Assembly (NCBI GenBank): GCA_015852425.1
Contig: JAAAIG010000044.1
Span: 54,340 to 86,615 of the forward strand
Origin: Gryganskiella cystojenkinii
Taxonomy: Eukaryota; Mortierellomycota; Mortierellomycetes; Mortierellales; Mortierellaceae
DNA: 32,276 bases
Direction: 5' to 3'
The translations under genes were made by a program, and so were the position numbers. Below are positions 21,249 through 32,276 of this stretch, one piece after another (within the stretch, counting starts at the first letter, position 1; the number at the start of each line of letters is the position of its first letter). Below the pieces are notes generated by a model. That model ran no database searches, was not told the origin of the DNA, and worked only from the letters and a program-made list of their open reading frames with translations.

Positions 21249-21718
21249 AGATCTTATCGATCTTCATTCATTTTTCTTGCATGGTACAGATGCACGCAAA
21301 CTATATGCGCCCTTATCTCTGGACGAGGTGCACTGCGCCTTATCCACAGTTATCCTCATCATCAAGCGTCATCCAACACCGTCGACTCCTCCCTTTCTTT
21401 TGCATACCGTATTAGCATCCAATCTTTGTATCTTCCCCGTTCCCCACTACTCACAAACACAAAATAAAAGCATTGATATCACAAAACGAACGTAACGCTT
21501 TCTTTTCAAGTGCACGGACCGTTCTGATACGTGAACGTGGATCGAAACGGGCAGTCACGCACTTAAGCGCTCTTGTTCTTTTTATTCACTTATTTTGGTT
21601 TCTTTTTTCATTTTCTTCCTTTTCTTTCTGCATCCCTTTCCGCATCTTTCCTGCGCACCACAACCTCACAACTCATTTTTTTTCTCACGCGCACCTTTCC
21701 GCAACAACATTCTCCACC
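21249..21718. promoter_or_regulatory. MTR4 3' end and GAPDH promoter
   Basis: The first part should be the MTR4 3' UTR, with AATAAA at 21463-21468. From about 21570 to 21718 the sequence is strongly T/C-rich, ending CAACAACATTCTCCACC just before the GAPDH ATG. Such long pyrimidine leaders are typical of highly expressed fungal genes. No TATA box is certain. Confidence 0.55.
21463..21468 (+). terminator. AATAAA poly(A) signal, probably MTR4
   Basis: A canonical hexamer lies 215 bases after the MTR4 stop and about 250 bases before the GAPDH start. A role as an AT-rich promoter element for GAPDH cannot be excluded. Confidence 0.4.
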
Positions 21719-23596
<1,878 letters not shown>

Positions 23597-24018
23597 ATAC
23601 TCCACAAACAAACCGTCGTTGGTTGGAGATATCCGTCTTTGTTCTTGTTCATTTGCCTCTTTAAAGGATAACAGCGGGATCGCACAGACAACAACGGCCA
23701 ACAACAACCAAAGAAAAAAAAAGAAAAAAAATCTTTGAAATGCCAGTTTCCTTCTGAGAGCTGGTGTTTGTATAATCTGTAAATATCGCAATAAATGTTT
23801 TGGAGAAAAAAAAAAGCACTCGATCGTTGGTCATGGTTAGATTATGTTGCATGCAAAGAGTATTACTATTGTGATGGTGTAGGGTGGGGCTATTAGGTCA
23901 AGATGATGCTAGTCTGTCTCATGGAGGTGAAGGAAAGAGGGAAAATGAAAATAAAAAGGATGGCAATAACGAAAACAAAAAAAAATGGAAAGGATGCAAA
24001 GGAAAACAAGGAAACGTT
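23597..24018. other. Convergent 3' region of GAPDH and the DUF4097-like gene
   Basis: The region contains the GAPDH 3' UTR with AATAAA at 23790-23795, followed by an A10 run at about 23806. Further right it is A/G-rich. The minus-strand gene has no clear AATAAA here. No gene is seen. Confidence 0.5.
23790..23795 (+). terminator. AATAAA poly(A) signal, GAPDH
   Basis: A canonical hexamer lies 193 bases after the GAPDH stop, preceded by TGTAAAT-type sequence (about 23778) and followed by an A-rich cleavage-like site. Confidence 0.65.
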
Positions 24019-26422
24019 TTAAATCAAGGAGAGGGTAATGTCACCACTGCTGTTCTTGGCCATGATGAGACCGGAACCTTGGCCGATCGTGCCAATCATC
24101 TCTCGGGTGATGACCGAGTCCTTCTCCTCTTCCTTCCTGCGGCTCTTCTCTTTGTCGGATTTTGTGTACACGGACCGACTGTCGTTAAAAGATCCATTGA
24201 TGGAGCCAGCGCGGGAGTTTGCGCCAGAGTTGGCTGCCGATGCGGGAGCAGAGTTCGAAGTCATCTGCCGTTGAGGATGTTGATACGACGAGGTTGAGGA
24301 AGGGGGTGGAGGGTGGTTAAGGTAGCTCTGGTGGTGGCGAGGATCGTCCCTGTCCCAGGACATGGCAGTCCCTTGAGAGGATGTCCTTGAAGAGGGCATG
24401 ACCTGGCTCTGGTATGATTGCTGCTGTTGATTTTGTTCCTTCAAATGTCCTGATCCCAATGATGACGAAGACGAACTCTTCATAGACAAGGAACTCTTGT
24501 TGTTGACCTGTCCAAAATTTCGATCGCTCATCGAGGGGTTACTCAACATGGCACCCTCGATCCGTTCGAATTCTGGTTCATCGATCGTAATTTTTCCATA
24601 ATGTGTCCTGGTTTCAATCCGACCCTGGTAGTTTCCGGACAACTTGATTCGAGTCGGTCCGCCAAAGTTGATAAAGTTGCCAAGAAGCTTTTGCTCCGTG
24701 GAGGCGAGCAAGACCTTGACATCCAAAGGTTGACATTGGGTCTTGGCCTCGACTGAGAAGGACGAAAAGAGGTCTGTGCCATCAACCGAGATCTTGACGG
24801 GATGATGCAGGGTGGCGCAGATGACCTTTGGTGGTGGGACATCCTCATCCGTGTTCAAGAGATGGACATCCGCAAGGACTTTGCCGGATTTCGCGTTCGC
24901 GTACAAACGGGCGACAGAGTACTTGCCCGAGATGCCTCCAGATACGCTGCTTTTGATGATTGCGGACTCTCCATAGAAGCTCTACAAATCGAAACAGAAC
25001 AACGACAACAACAAAAAGTTATTAACGAATTACAGGGGTGCAAGCTTCTCGACCCAGTCATGGATTAGCTTAATCTTACCTCGATAGTAATGTCACCACG
25101 CGCGTTCGAGATATTAAAGTGCTTGATGAACGTATGATTAATGTTTCCGATCGAGAGACTGAGGTTGGTACCACTGATCGTAAAGCTCTCCAGGGAATCG
25201 AGGTTTCTGGGGATGGTCACAAAGACCTGAAAGGTCACTGAACGTTCGAGTTTCTCCTCAAGAGGTGTATGAATAGTGTAGGTATACCGGTTTCCATCCT
25301 GGATCGGCTCCAGAGCAGCAGCATTCTTGATGATCGACTCTTTGGCTTGGACACTGGTCTTGATATGGATCATGTCCTCGCTACCACTCAGGATCGTGAT
25401 TTCACCCTATGAGAGTGCGAGGTGAAGAAAAGAAATATAAAAAAAAAACACCACGAGGTTAATTTTTTTCGGAAATCGGAAAAAAGAAGTTAAAGCCCGT
25501 AGGACGGCTAAAAAAGAGGGTGTCACTGGTCGAACAGGGGATCTCGTCCTGTCGTTCACGACTCTCCCAGGTCCTCTTTTGTTCCCTTTTGTTTGCAGGT
25601 CGAAAACGAGGATACTCTCAACACACTCTCGTCGTTGTTGTTGCTGCAGCTGCTGGTTTTTTTTTTAAGTTGTTGGGAGGACTTATTTTCTTTGATCAAG
25701 ATGGGATGAGGAAGTGAGGATATGAGCTTGAGGTTGAGTGGTCTGATGGGAATAAAATTTCCCATTCATCTCTCTCTTCTTTCCCTCTTTGTGGGCTCAT
25801 CAAAATCTTGACCAAGGAAAAAATAAAATAGGCCCTTGGGTGGAGTGGTGTTGAGAGTTGAGAGAGTTGAGTTGAAAGTTGTCAGCGGGCTCTCATCTTT
25901 GGTTTTCTTTCGTTGTTTGATCGTGCTGTCGAACAGAAAGTGCTTTGGTTGCTGACGAACAGCTAGGGCGTTCTTGTAGAGGTTTCTTGGTAAGAAAATA
26001 GAACCTGTTGAGCGGCTCCATCGCTGCGTCGCACAAAATGAAGGTGGGGCGTTTCTGAGGTGCAGAGGTCACACAAAAAAAAACGGACGTTGATTGTTCC
26101 GCAATCGATCGTATCCTTCCCATATACGCAATGCTCACTCTCTTTTGGGATAGATTTTCAATCAACCGGAGAGCGATACGACGTGTTGGGTTGTCCAGCC
26201 TTTCCGCAGTTGTGTCTTTGGTCATCTGCTCTGGTTGGAGTGTTGACTTTCCTGTGTCTCTGGTTGTTTACAGCCGCTGTTATATATTTTTTTTCTTGTT
26301 GTGAGGTTTACCTTGGCAAGACCAATGACATTGATAATAATGTTGGAGCAAAGCTCAGCGCTGATCTGAACATCCTCGTTGTCGTAGTGGGCAGGCAAAA
26401 GAGGTTTGTTGAAGAGGCCCAT
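24019..26422 (-). CDS. DUF4097-like (putative adhesin fold) protein, Ser/Gln-rich tail
   Basis: Three exons in coding order (26312-26422, 25080-25406, 24019-24981) give 466 aa. Residues 30-240 read as regular short beta strands, such as GEITILSGSE, SFTISGTNLSLSIGNINHTF, NARGDITIESFYGES and ISGKYSVARLYANAKSGKVLADVHL. This repetitive pattern resembles DUF4097/putative adhesin beta-solenoid proteins. Residues after about 255 are Ser/Gln/Asn/Pro-rich and disordered, ending TLSLI. No signal peptide or membrane segment is visible, so a cytosolic protein is likely; function is unknown. The start MGLFNKPLLPAHY is the first in-frame ATG of exon 1, but the frame stays open upstream (through SNNSIYTPFSPTYTQSIPQHK). 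An earlier exon and start are therefore possible. The first intron is 905 nt. Gene existence is likely; family assignment is moderate. Confidence 0.65.
25407..26311 (-). other. Long intron 1 of the DUF4097-like gene
   Basis: This GT-AG intron is 905 nt, the longest in the window. It includes GTTGAGA-type imperfect repeats at about 25848-25880 and several A or T runs. Short open frames inside it on both strands match no known protein. It could hide a small RNA gene, but I see no tRNA or snoRNA boxes I trust. Confidence 0.5.
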
Positions 26423-26599
26423 TTTGTGTTGTGGAATTGACTGCGTGTATGTGGGAGAGAAGGGAGTGTAGATGCTGTTGTTTGACAAGGCCGGCGGGTT
26501 AGCGTGGATGAGCTTTATGATCGTCAGAGAAAGAACAGAGTAAAATGCTGGGTCGTGGCGAAGGTGAGGATTTGGCTGATTAGGATGATAGTATCGAGT

Positions 26600-26780
26600 A
26601 CGGGTATAAGAAAAGAAGAAGTGAGAGTGGAACTAGTTCACGACCAAGGACGAGGACGGGAAACTTGAATGAGAGAAAAACAAGAAAGAAGAGAGAAGAG
26701 TAGAGAGGAGAGAGAAGGAAAGATGACCTGAGCGTTGAAAGAAAAATGGTGAGAGTGAAAAAGAAAGAAAAAAAAAGGTT
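26600..26780 (-). promoter_or_regulatory. Pyrimidine-rich (minus strand) leader, DUF4097-like gene
   Basis: On the gene's own strand this stretch is dominated by CTCTTT and CTTCTC runs, as in the leaders before DET1 and GAPDH. It sits 180-360 bases before the proposed ATG, leaving room for a 5' UTR or extra exon. Confidence 0.4.
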
Positions 26781-28264
26781 AGTGACCAGAGGCGACTCGG
26801 CGAAGGGCTGCTCGGCAAGGTTCGAAGGGAGGACAGATTTCAACGTCTTTTTTGGTCATGAACAGAATTGGAGTTCCTCATTCATCAAGCTGACATCCAA
26901 AATTGAAAAATTACAAAATCATATTAGGGAAGAGGGAATCTTTGAACTGGTGGCAAAAACGTTCCTCCATCCGAACCTGATGACAGCACCTCTTTCTTTT
27001 TTGTTTGTTGACACGCCAAATACGACATACAGCCGGTGTCTGGACAGACGATGTTTGTACTTGTAGATACAAGACCATCGGTACCAAGAGAGAAAGCCGC
27101 GTTCTTTTCGAGATCAAAATGTTCTCCCAGTCTCTTGAACACGTTTCAATCTTGGACCCACGACTGACCGTGGGACACTTCCAAAAGCTGACTTTGAGAA
27201 CCAAAAAAAAAAGTAAAAATGTACCTTTTCCCACAAGCGAACAAAAAACGTGGGGGGTCTGAGATGGAGGAGACCAGAAGGAGGAGGAAAAAAAACGGCC
27301 TTTGATTTGAAAGCCCACCCGAGTGAGTCGACTTTCCCTCTGTCGCCGTTCGTTTGTTGGTTCATCATCTCGTCCCTTCCTTTTTCCCTTGAAAAACAAA
27401 TCGAAAAAAGGCGCTGGCTCTCAAAAAATTATTTTCGTCCAATTTTATTGTCTTCTGGGGTCGAACCCAAATGCAGGTCCATGTATCGGGGAAAAGACTT
27501 GCCGTGCGCACGGTTGCTGTTCCAGTTCAAAAAATCCCCTCCCCACCCCATCTTCGCGTTGTGCAACCAACAAAGTGTGCTGAGCTGCGTGTTTGAGCAT
27601 GCATTAAATTTGGTCGCCATAGATTTCTTTTGGACATAACAATATGGACTGTTCTGGTGTTTTCATTCTTTGAGAGGCAGGATAAAACCAAAATGCCATC
27701 TGTCCAGAATCTCCTGGCAACAAACAGGGGACGCGGATAATGGAGGGACCAGACCTCGCTTAGGCGATTACTGTACATAAAAATGGATGAACAATGCCAC
27801 AGGGAATAACAAATGGACGGGCCACGAAATGAAAGACGCAAGAGGGCTCTCTCCGATGACATGGCCCGCCGTTTTCTGCAGCCCCATTTTTTTTTTTCTT
27901 TCTTTCATACTTTCTTCAGAGACTGCAAGCAACCTCATCATCGCCATAAAGAAACACAATCCCGTCACCGAGTTGTCTCTGTGCGAAAGGCAACCTGGAT
28001 GAACACTTCGAGCGCGCAAATCCGAGTGGCGAAGGAGTCACAGGCAACATGTAAAACAAAGGGATGAAGGAAAAGTCGGACAAGCGGCGCTCTTCCACGC
28101 ATCGGCGGACAGCTAACAACAAAGATTTTTCAGTCGGCGACCAACTTTTTTAATTTTTGGGTGTTCATGAGAAAAAAGACTAAATGGCTTTAATAAATCG
28201 ATCCACTTTGAGTGAGAGTATATGTGTTTCTTATGGTGTGGGGATTGGTATTGGTATTGGTAGT

Positions 28265-28281
28265 GGGGGGGGGGGGGGGGG
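28265..28281 (+). repeat. G17 homopolymer downstream of ASE1
   Basis: Seventeen consecutive G bases, preceded by three GGTATT units and followed by GAGGAGGAAG, lie about 110 bases beyond the ASE1 stop codon. On the ASE1 transcript strand this is a C17 tract. Confidence 0.9.
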
Positions 28282-28388
28282 AGGAGGAAGTGGCCCGGTC
28301 CCACAGATTATAATATAACCAGGGAACTGGCGATAGGGGTGCATAAATACAATTACTATAAGTACATGACAATGAAATCAGGGATATA

Positions 28389-31300
28389 TCAGAAAACAAA
28401 CCGACTTGGAGTCGCCCCCTGTGCCGAAGTGCTGGAACGTGTGACAGGTACTCTTGCGGTCGCAGGTGATCCTGGTGGTGTCATGAGGATGGTGGGGAAG
28501 GATCGGCGATCTACCTTTTGAGACTTAGGGTCCTGCTTGACAGAGCTTTCGATCAAGGACGGTGTGGCACCCGAACACGATCTAGAAGAAGCAGACGCGT
28601 TAAAGTAAGATGTGGTGGGACTACGTTCTGTGGGTGGAGTATTGGTGGCGGAGGCTGTAGTAGACGCTGGGGTCGAAACCGCAGAAAGCGACGAAAGAGA
28701 AGAGGATGATGATTTCGATTTGAGTGTATGAGCCGAAGCTGTAGAGGTCGAAGACAGTTCTCGTTGATGTCTGAAGGCTTGAAGGGACTGGCTTTCGGTA
28801 TCAACAGTTGTGCTTCCTCGGCTGTCCTTGTTGCTTGGAGATCCTGAGCCTTGAACAGGCAACGTGAGTGAACGTCGACTGTAGCTTTCCTGGGATCGGG
28901 TTGAAGAGGTCGTTGATGCCCTGGAAATACTGGAAGGTCGTGACGAAGGCTGTGACGGAATTGGTGATATCGCTCGTCCCATAATCTGGATGGTCTGACT
29001 GCGGGTTGGGGCAGCGATCACAGGCGTGAATTTTGCGAACACGGTCTCGTTGACGTGGCGGCTGTTGATCTCTGTCTGAAGAGTATCCATGTAGAGAACA
29101 CCCTCGTACATGAAACTTTCACCTCGCTCTATTTGAAACATGGTAATGGCATCGAAGAGCATCAGTAACGGTCCTGTTTGTCCAATAATAAAAAAGAGGG
29201 GGAGGAGCGGCGTCCGAGAGATTCTACCTTGTTCGAACTTTTCGATTGCATCCATCAATGTTGACTCCAGCTTCAGCAGTGTAGGATAAGCACGACGCCG
29301 AAATTTCTCCTCCTCGTTGAGCTGAAACGATGATTGGAACAGACGTTTAGGATCCTTGGCGGTCTGTTCAAAAGCAATCATTTTCTGATACGGGAAAAGT
29401 TCAAGATATTAGCTGTTTGATCCGTAATACCGTTTCCGTGAGAATCATTGACTAGTACAAAGACATACCTCGATATGGCTGCTTCGAGTCATCATGAGCT
29501 TGTAAACCTGGCCTGATCTTGAGAATCGAGTTCGGCAAGTTTCAATTTCGGAGCGAACTCTCTCCATTTTATCGATAAACGGAAATTCTATTTCGAAGGT
29601 GCATTGACAATTAGCAAGGTGCTAATACTTACAGAAATTTCATGAGCAACACCCAATATTGATTTTACCTGATTGCTCAATCGCGTCTCGGAACGCCACT
29701 CTTTCCTGTTCGCTGACCATGCATGAGTCCCAGACAGCCTGCAAGGTTGTCCAGTGCTCTCCGTTCTGGTACAGTTTTCTTGCCGCCAACTCCAACTGTA
29801 AAGATTTTAATTCCCTTCCGAGCTAATAAAACAGGGCGTAATTTGAAGATCGTTAGGATACTTACACATAAACGATGTGTCATAGGTTGTGGCGACAAGT
29901 GAGATTGAGTGGTTACCTCTGCGGCGTATTTGACCGTCGCCTCGTTCCTGAATTGGACTCTCTGTTCCATTGCAGTTCCGAAGTCCTGATAAATCAATCC
30001 GAGGACATGCTCCATGGCCCTGACTCTTGCCTGGCGGGTATAATAGTTTTGATCCAGGCTAGTCAGTTTCGCGGACAAGCTCGCAAGGCATTCGTTTGAC
30101 AGACAGAGGGGTGCCTCGATTTTCCAGTATGTCAACTCGATGGCGGCAGACCCCGCAAGCTCAAAGAGCTTATTCAACGCCATATCGTAGTCATCTACGG
30201 GCAGATATCCACATTGGTCCCATCGAATCAAGAGCAACCCCACCGTCGACTGGAACTTTTGCAGTCGCTCCATCTATGACATACGTCGCAAGAAATAAAA
30301 CAATGAACATCCCTGATACATCAGTCCTCTCTATAATTTTTCTTCTGTTGGTTCCGGGACTTACCCATTCTTTCTCCAGAGATCGATAGATTCGCTCCAA
30401 CTAACAGAATCAAAATGTAACAAGAAGAGCAAGGTGCACAGAGTCCGCGTTAGAGATGAGATAACTGCTCGTCGTAATTTCATCCTCAGAGTAGTCGATC
30501 CACAAACCTCCATTATCCTGGCTCGAGACATTGGTGGCATATTCGTCTACGACACGACAGGAAAAATGATTAACAAAAGCAGTCTAGTTGACGGCCTAGC
30601 CATCTTTATGAGACTATTGAGTTACCTGCAAATATTGTTGAGGGGACTCGCGAATATTTTCGGCAATGATTTCGATCCTTGAAATCCAACGCTCGATCCT
30701 TTCCGTTCTTGTAAGGATATCCTATTATGCCATGTAAATAATTGTTTGCATTATCGTCTCGACAATTAATAACTTCGAGAACAGCGTGGACGGCAAGTGT
30801 CTTTACCATATGTAAATCATCGCACGCTCGGCATAGGGCAAGTCTCGTTGTCAGCGTCACTGGAGCACCACCTGGAATGACCATAAGGTGAGAGACATTG
30901 GTGGGATCTTGTCCAAGTTGGAGGCAATGATTCTCTATCGTTGACTGGAGCAAGGTAAAAAAAGTCAGCTTTGCGTAAAACTCGGACCTGGGTTCAGAGA
31001 GGGCAGCAACAAACGCAGCGTATCCAAAGAAAGTGGTCCGGGCGACGAAGTAAAACCTTACCATCAGGTCTTCAATTTCGGCTGCCAGTAGTTGTTGATC
31101 CTTTCGAGTCTCCAAGACAAGGCGATCTAGACCCACAACGACTTGCTATTACATGTACGAGGTTCATTGGGACATAAAAAGAGAGACAAGAGAGACAAGA
31201 GAAACCGGTTTTTGTTATGAAAAAGTTTGTTGCAAAAAAGGTACAAACCGACTCGGCTTTGTGTGGGGTCGAGAGTGCCCTTAGCCCCAGCTGAAAGCCA

Positions 31301-31648
31301 TTGTTTCCTTTTAGTTTGTTTGACATTGCCTACCCAGATTGTGTCGCGGTCATTCTCAAGCCCTTTCTGGGGCTCAGGAGAGAGAAGAGCTGATCTGGCT
31401 CCCGAATGAACCATTGTTGTGGTGGAGGATACAGTCGCGGCAGTTGACATGGCAGGTTCGGTACATTCCATGGTGAGGTCGTCCAAGGCTAAAGGATCTG
31501 GGAGGATACGTTTCCTCATGCTGCCTGTTCCTGTTCCTCCTGTTCCTGCTCCGCTTGAACGGATAGTGTTAGTCCTGTCGGCGACAACGAGTGGGGGTGA
31601 GACCATGTGGGCCGAGACCGTGAGTTTGGTGGCAGGTAATGCCTGCAT
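28389..31648 (-). CDS. ASE1: ASE1/PRC1/MAP65 microtubule-bundling protein
   Basis: Eleven exons in coding order (31334-31648, 31062-31145, 30807-30944, 30626-30721, 30508-30546, 30365-30400, 29917-30273, 29669-29822, 29469-29587, 29228-29384, 28389-29128) give 744 aa. The family bundles antiparallel microtubules in the spindle midzone and at cytokinesis. Matches to PRC1 include CLSNECLASLSAKLTSLD followed by YQDFGTAMEQRVQF, then LQAVWDSCMVSEQERVAF, FEQTAKDPKRLF with NEEEKFRRRAYPTLLKLES, and FEQERGESFMYEGVLYMD. The middle is helical, fitting the rod and spectrin-like microtubule-binding domains. The tail from about residue 540 is Ser/Thr/Arg/Pro-rich with SP/TP sites (SPIPS, TPPGSP) suited to CDK phosphorylation. 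The first 105 residues are an unconserved Ser/Thr extension. Exons 5 and 6 are only 39 and 36 nt. Intron 1 (GTAGGC donor) and the GTTTGT donor after exon 5 are the least certain. Confidence 0.85.
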
Positions 31649-32276
31649 TTGCTTGCTACGACGACCTCGGAGAAGAGAACTGTCGTTGAATTACGCTGAT
31701 TAAAGAGTGCAGGGGGAGAGAGACAGAGAGACAGGGATGGGGTCACCGCGAGCGAATGAGTGAATGAGAAGGGAGGTTTCAATGGTGGCAGAGGGTGGGC
31801 GATGAATAGAAAAAGGCACAGCTTTCTTTCTTTGCGCGAGCGCGGTAGTTAATGAGTTTGTTTGCCATCGTTTTTCTTCTTTCGAGTCTCCTTTTTTTGC
31901 GCTCTTCGCTGGCTCACTCTTCTCCTCTCTCTCTCTCTTTATCTCTCTCTTTATCTCTCTCTCTCCTCTTTCTCCCGCTGTTTGCTTCCTCAAACTCAAA
32001 GGACTCGTCTTTCGGTGTGGCACACACACAAAACGAACAGCGTGCAACCTCCGTTTTTTCAGTTTGGTGTGGAAAGAAGGGAGTGGCAAACGGTCAAAGA
32101 GAGGGAAGACAAAGGATGGATTTTTGGTCACATGACTCAACCGTTGGTCTTTCTGACCCTGCAGGATATTGCTTTTGCGTGCATCTCTCCCGCAGACCCT
32201 GCTTTGTCGTCAGTCAATATAAGTCAAACCACCCATTGTCGCTCACAAAATTTTTATACGTGAAAATGTTTCCAAT
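31649..32276. promoter_or_regulatory. ASE1 upstream region with CT microsatellite
   Basis: The stretch should contain the ASE1 promoter. No gene is recognised. A (CT)n/TTTATCTCTC block lies at about 31915-31977; on the ASE1 strand it is purine-rich. Beyond 32150 the sequence may belong to the promoter of a neighbouring gene outside the window. Confidence 0.45.
31915..31977 (+). repeat. CT/TTTATCTCTC microsatellite
   Basis: Runs of TCTC are interrupted twice by TTTA, giving near-identical TTTATCTCTC units. This is a likely slippage-prone element 270-330 bases upstream of the ASE1 start. Confidence 0.8.

Larger units (their letters stand above)
26423..28388. other. Intergenic stretch of about 2 kb without a recognisable gene
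   Basis: It lies between the DUF4097-like start and the ASE1 stop, both on the minus strand. From about 26600 to 26780 the plus strand is almost all A and G, i.e. a CT-rich leader on the minus strand. This suggests the DUF4097-like transcript starts here, possibly with an unannotated 5' exon. The remaining 1.6 kb has many short frames on both strands but none with a recognised domain. A G17 run lies near the right end. An unusual non-coding RNA cannot be excluded. Confidence 0.5.

Noticed and set aside
25893..26225. 110-codon minus-strand frame inside intron 1 of the DUF4097-like gene
   Set aside because: No recognised domain, no regular strand pattern like the flanking exons, and joining it to exon 1 is not needed to keep frame.
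26911..27399. 162-codon minus-strand frame in the gene-poor stretch
   Set aside because: Composition is erratic, with no domain, no splice partners and overlapping frames of similar length on the other strand. Treated as chance.
27450..27475. Possible tRNA T-arm (GGGGTCGAACCC)
   Set aside because: The loop starts with G rather than TTC, the stem pairs poorly, and no A box, anticodon arm or acceptor stem could be placed around it.
29174..29227. 54-nt version of ASE1 intron 10 as the main splice form
   Set aside because: It leaves 15 residues inside the conserved segment; the acceptor at 29129-29130 restores the family motif FEQERGESF. Kept only as a possible isoform.

Overview
The window is ordinary nuclear DNA of a filamentous fungus. 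It is gene-dense and intron-rich, with introns mostly 75-110 nt, GT-AG boundaries and pyrimidine-rich leaders, and most products are conserved eukaryotic housekeeping proteins. A DET1 homologue, a Rheb GTPase, a DUF4097-like protein and asparagine/glutamine runs point to an early-diverging lineage. Mucoromycota of the Mortierella type is my best guess, but this is inference. I found no virus, transposon, CRISPR array, confident tRNA or rRNA.

Layout. Left block: DET1 (+, 1229-4280), an EMI1/DUF3128 protein (+, 5140-5961), then a convergent REEP/Yop1-type TB2/DP1/HVA22 protein (-, 6269-8074). The REEP gene shares a divergent promoter region with RPF2 (+, 8590-9780). Next come a HAD-family hydrolase (+, 10159-11217) and, tail-to-tail with only 73 bp between stop codons, an arginine/serine-rich protein (-, 11291-12338). 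The RS gene is head-to-head with ATG7 across 247 bp.

Middle block, all plus strand: ATG7 (12586-15456), RHEB (15667-17263), MTR4 (17625-21248) and GAPDH (21719-23596). Right block, minus strand: a DUF4097-like protein (24019-26422, start uncertain), a stretch of about 2 kb with no recognisable gene, and an ASE1/PRC1/MAP65 microtubule bundler (28389-31648). The last 628 bp are the ASE1 upstream region.

Exon models were built by hand from GT-AG sites, reading-frame continuity and remembered family conservation. In every multi-exon gene the spliced length is a multiple of three and ends at a stop. Functionally the window is a mosaic: ribosome biogenesis (RPF2), nuclear RNA decay (MTR4), RS/splicing-type protein, autophagy (ATG7), TORC1 signalling (RHEB), glycolysis (GAPDH), cytokinesis/spindle (ASE1), ER shaping (REEP) and a ubiquitin-ligase adaptor (DET1). 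It is not an operon or gene cluster. I do not see a clear new multi-gene system. The points most worth following up are DET1 in a fungus, the REEP protein with a large insertion inside its membrane domain, the CLLL prenylation box on Rheb, stop-free 3n introns in ASE1 and MTR4, and the uncharacterised RS and DUF4097-like proteins.
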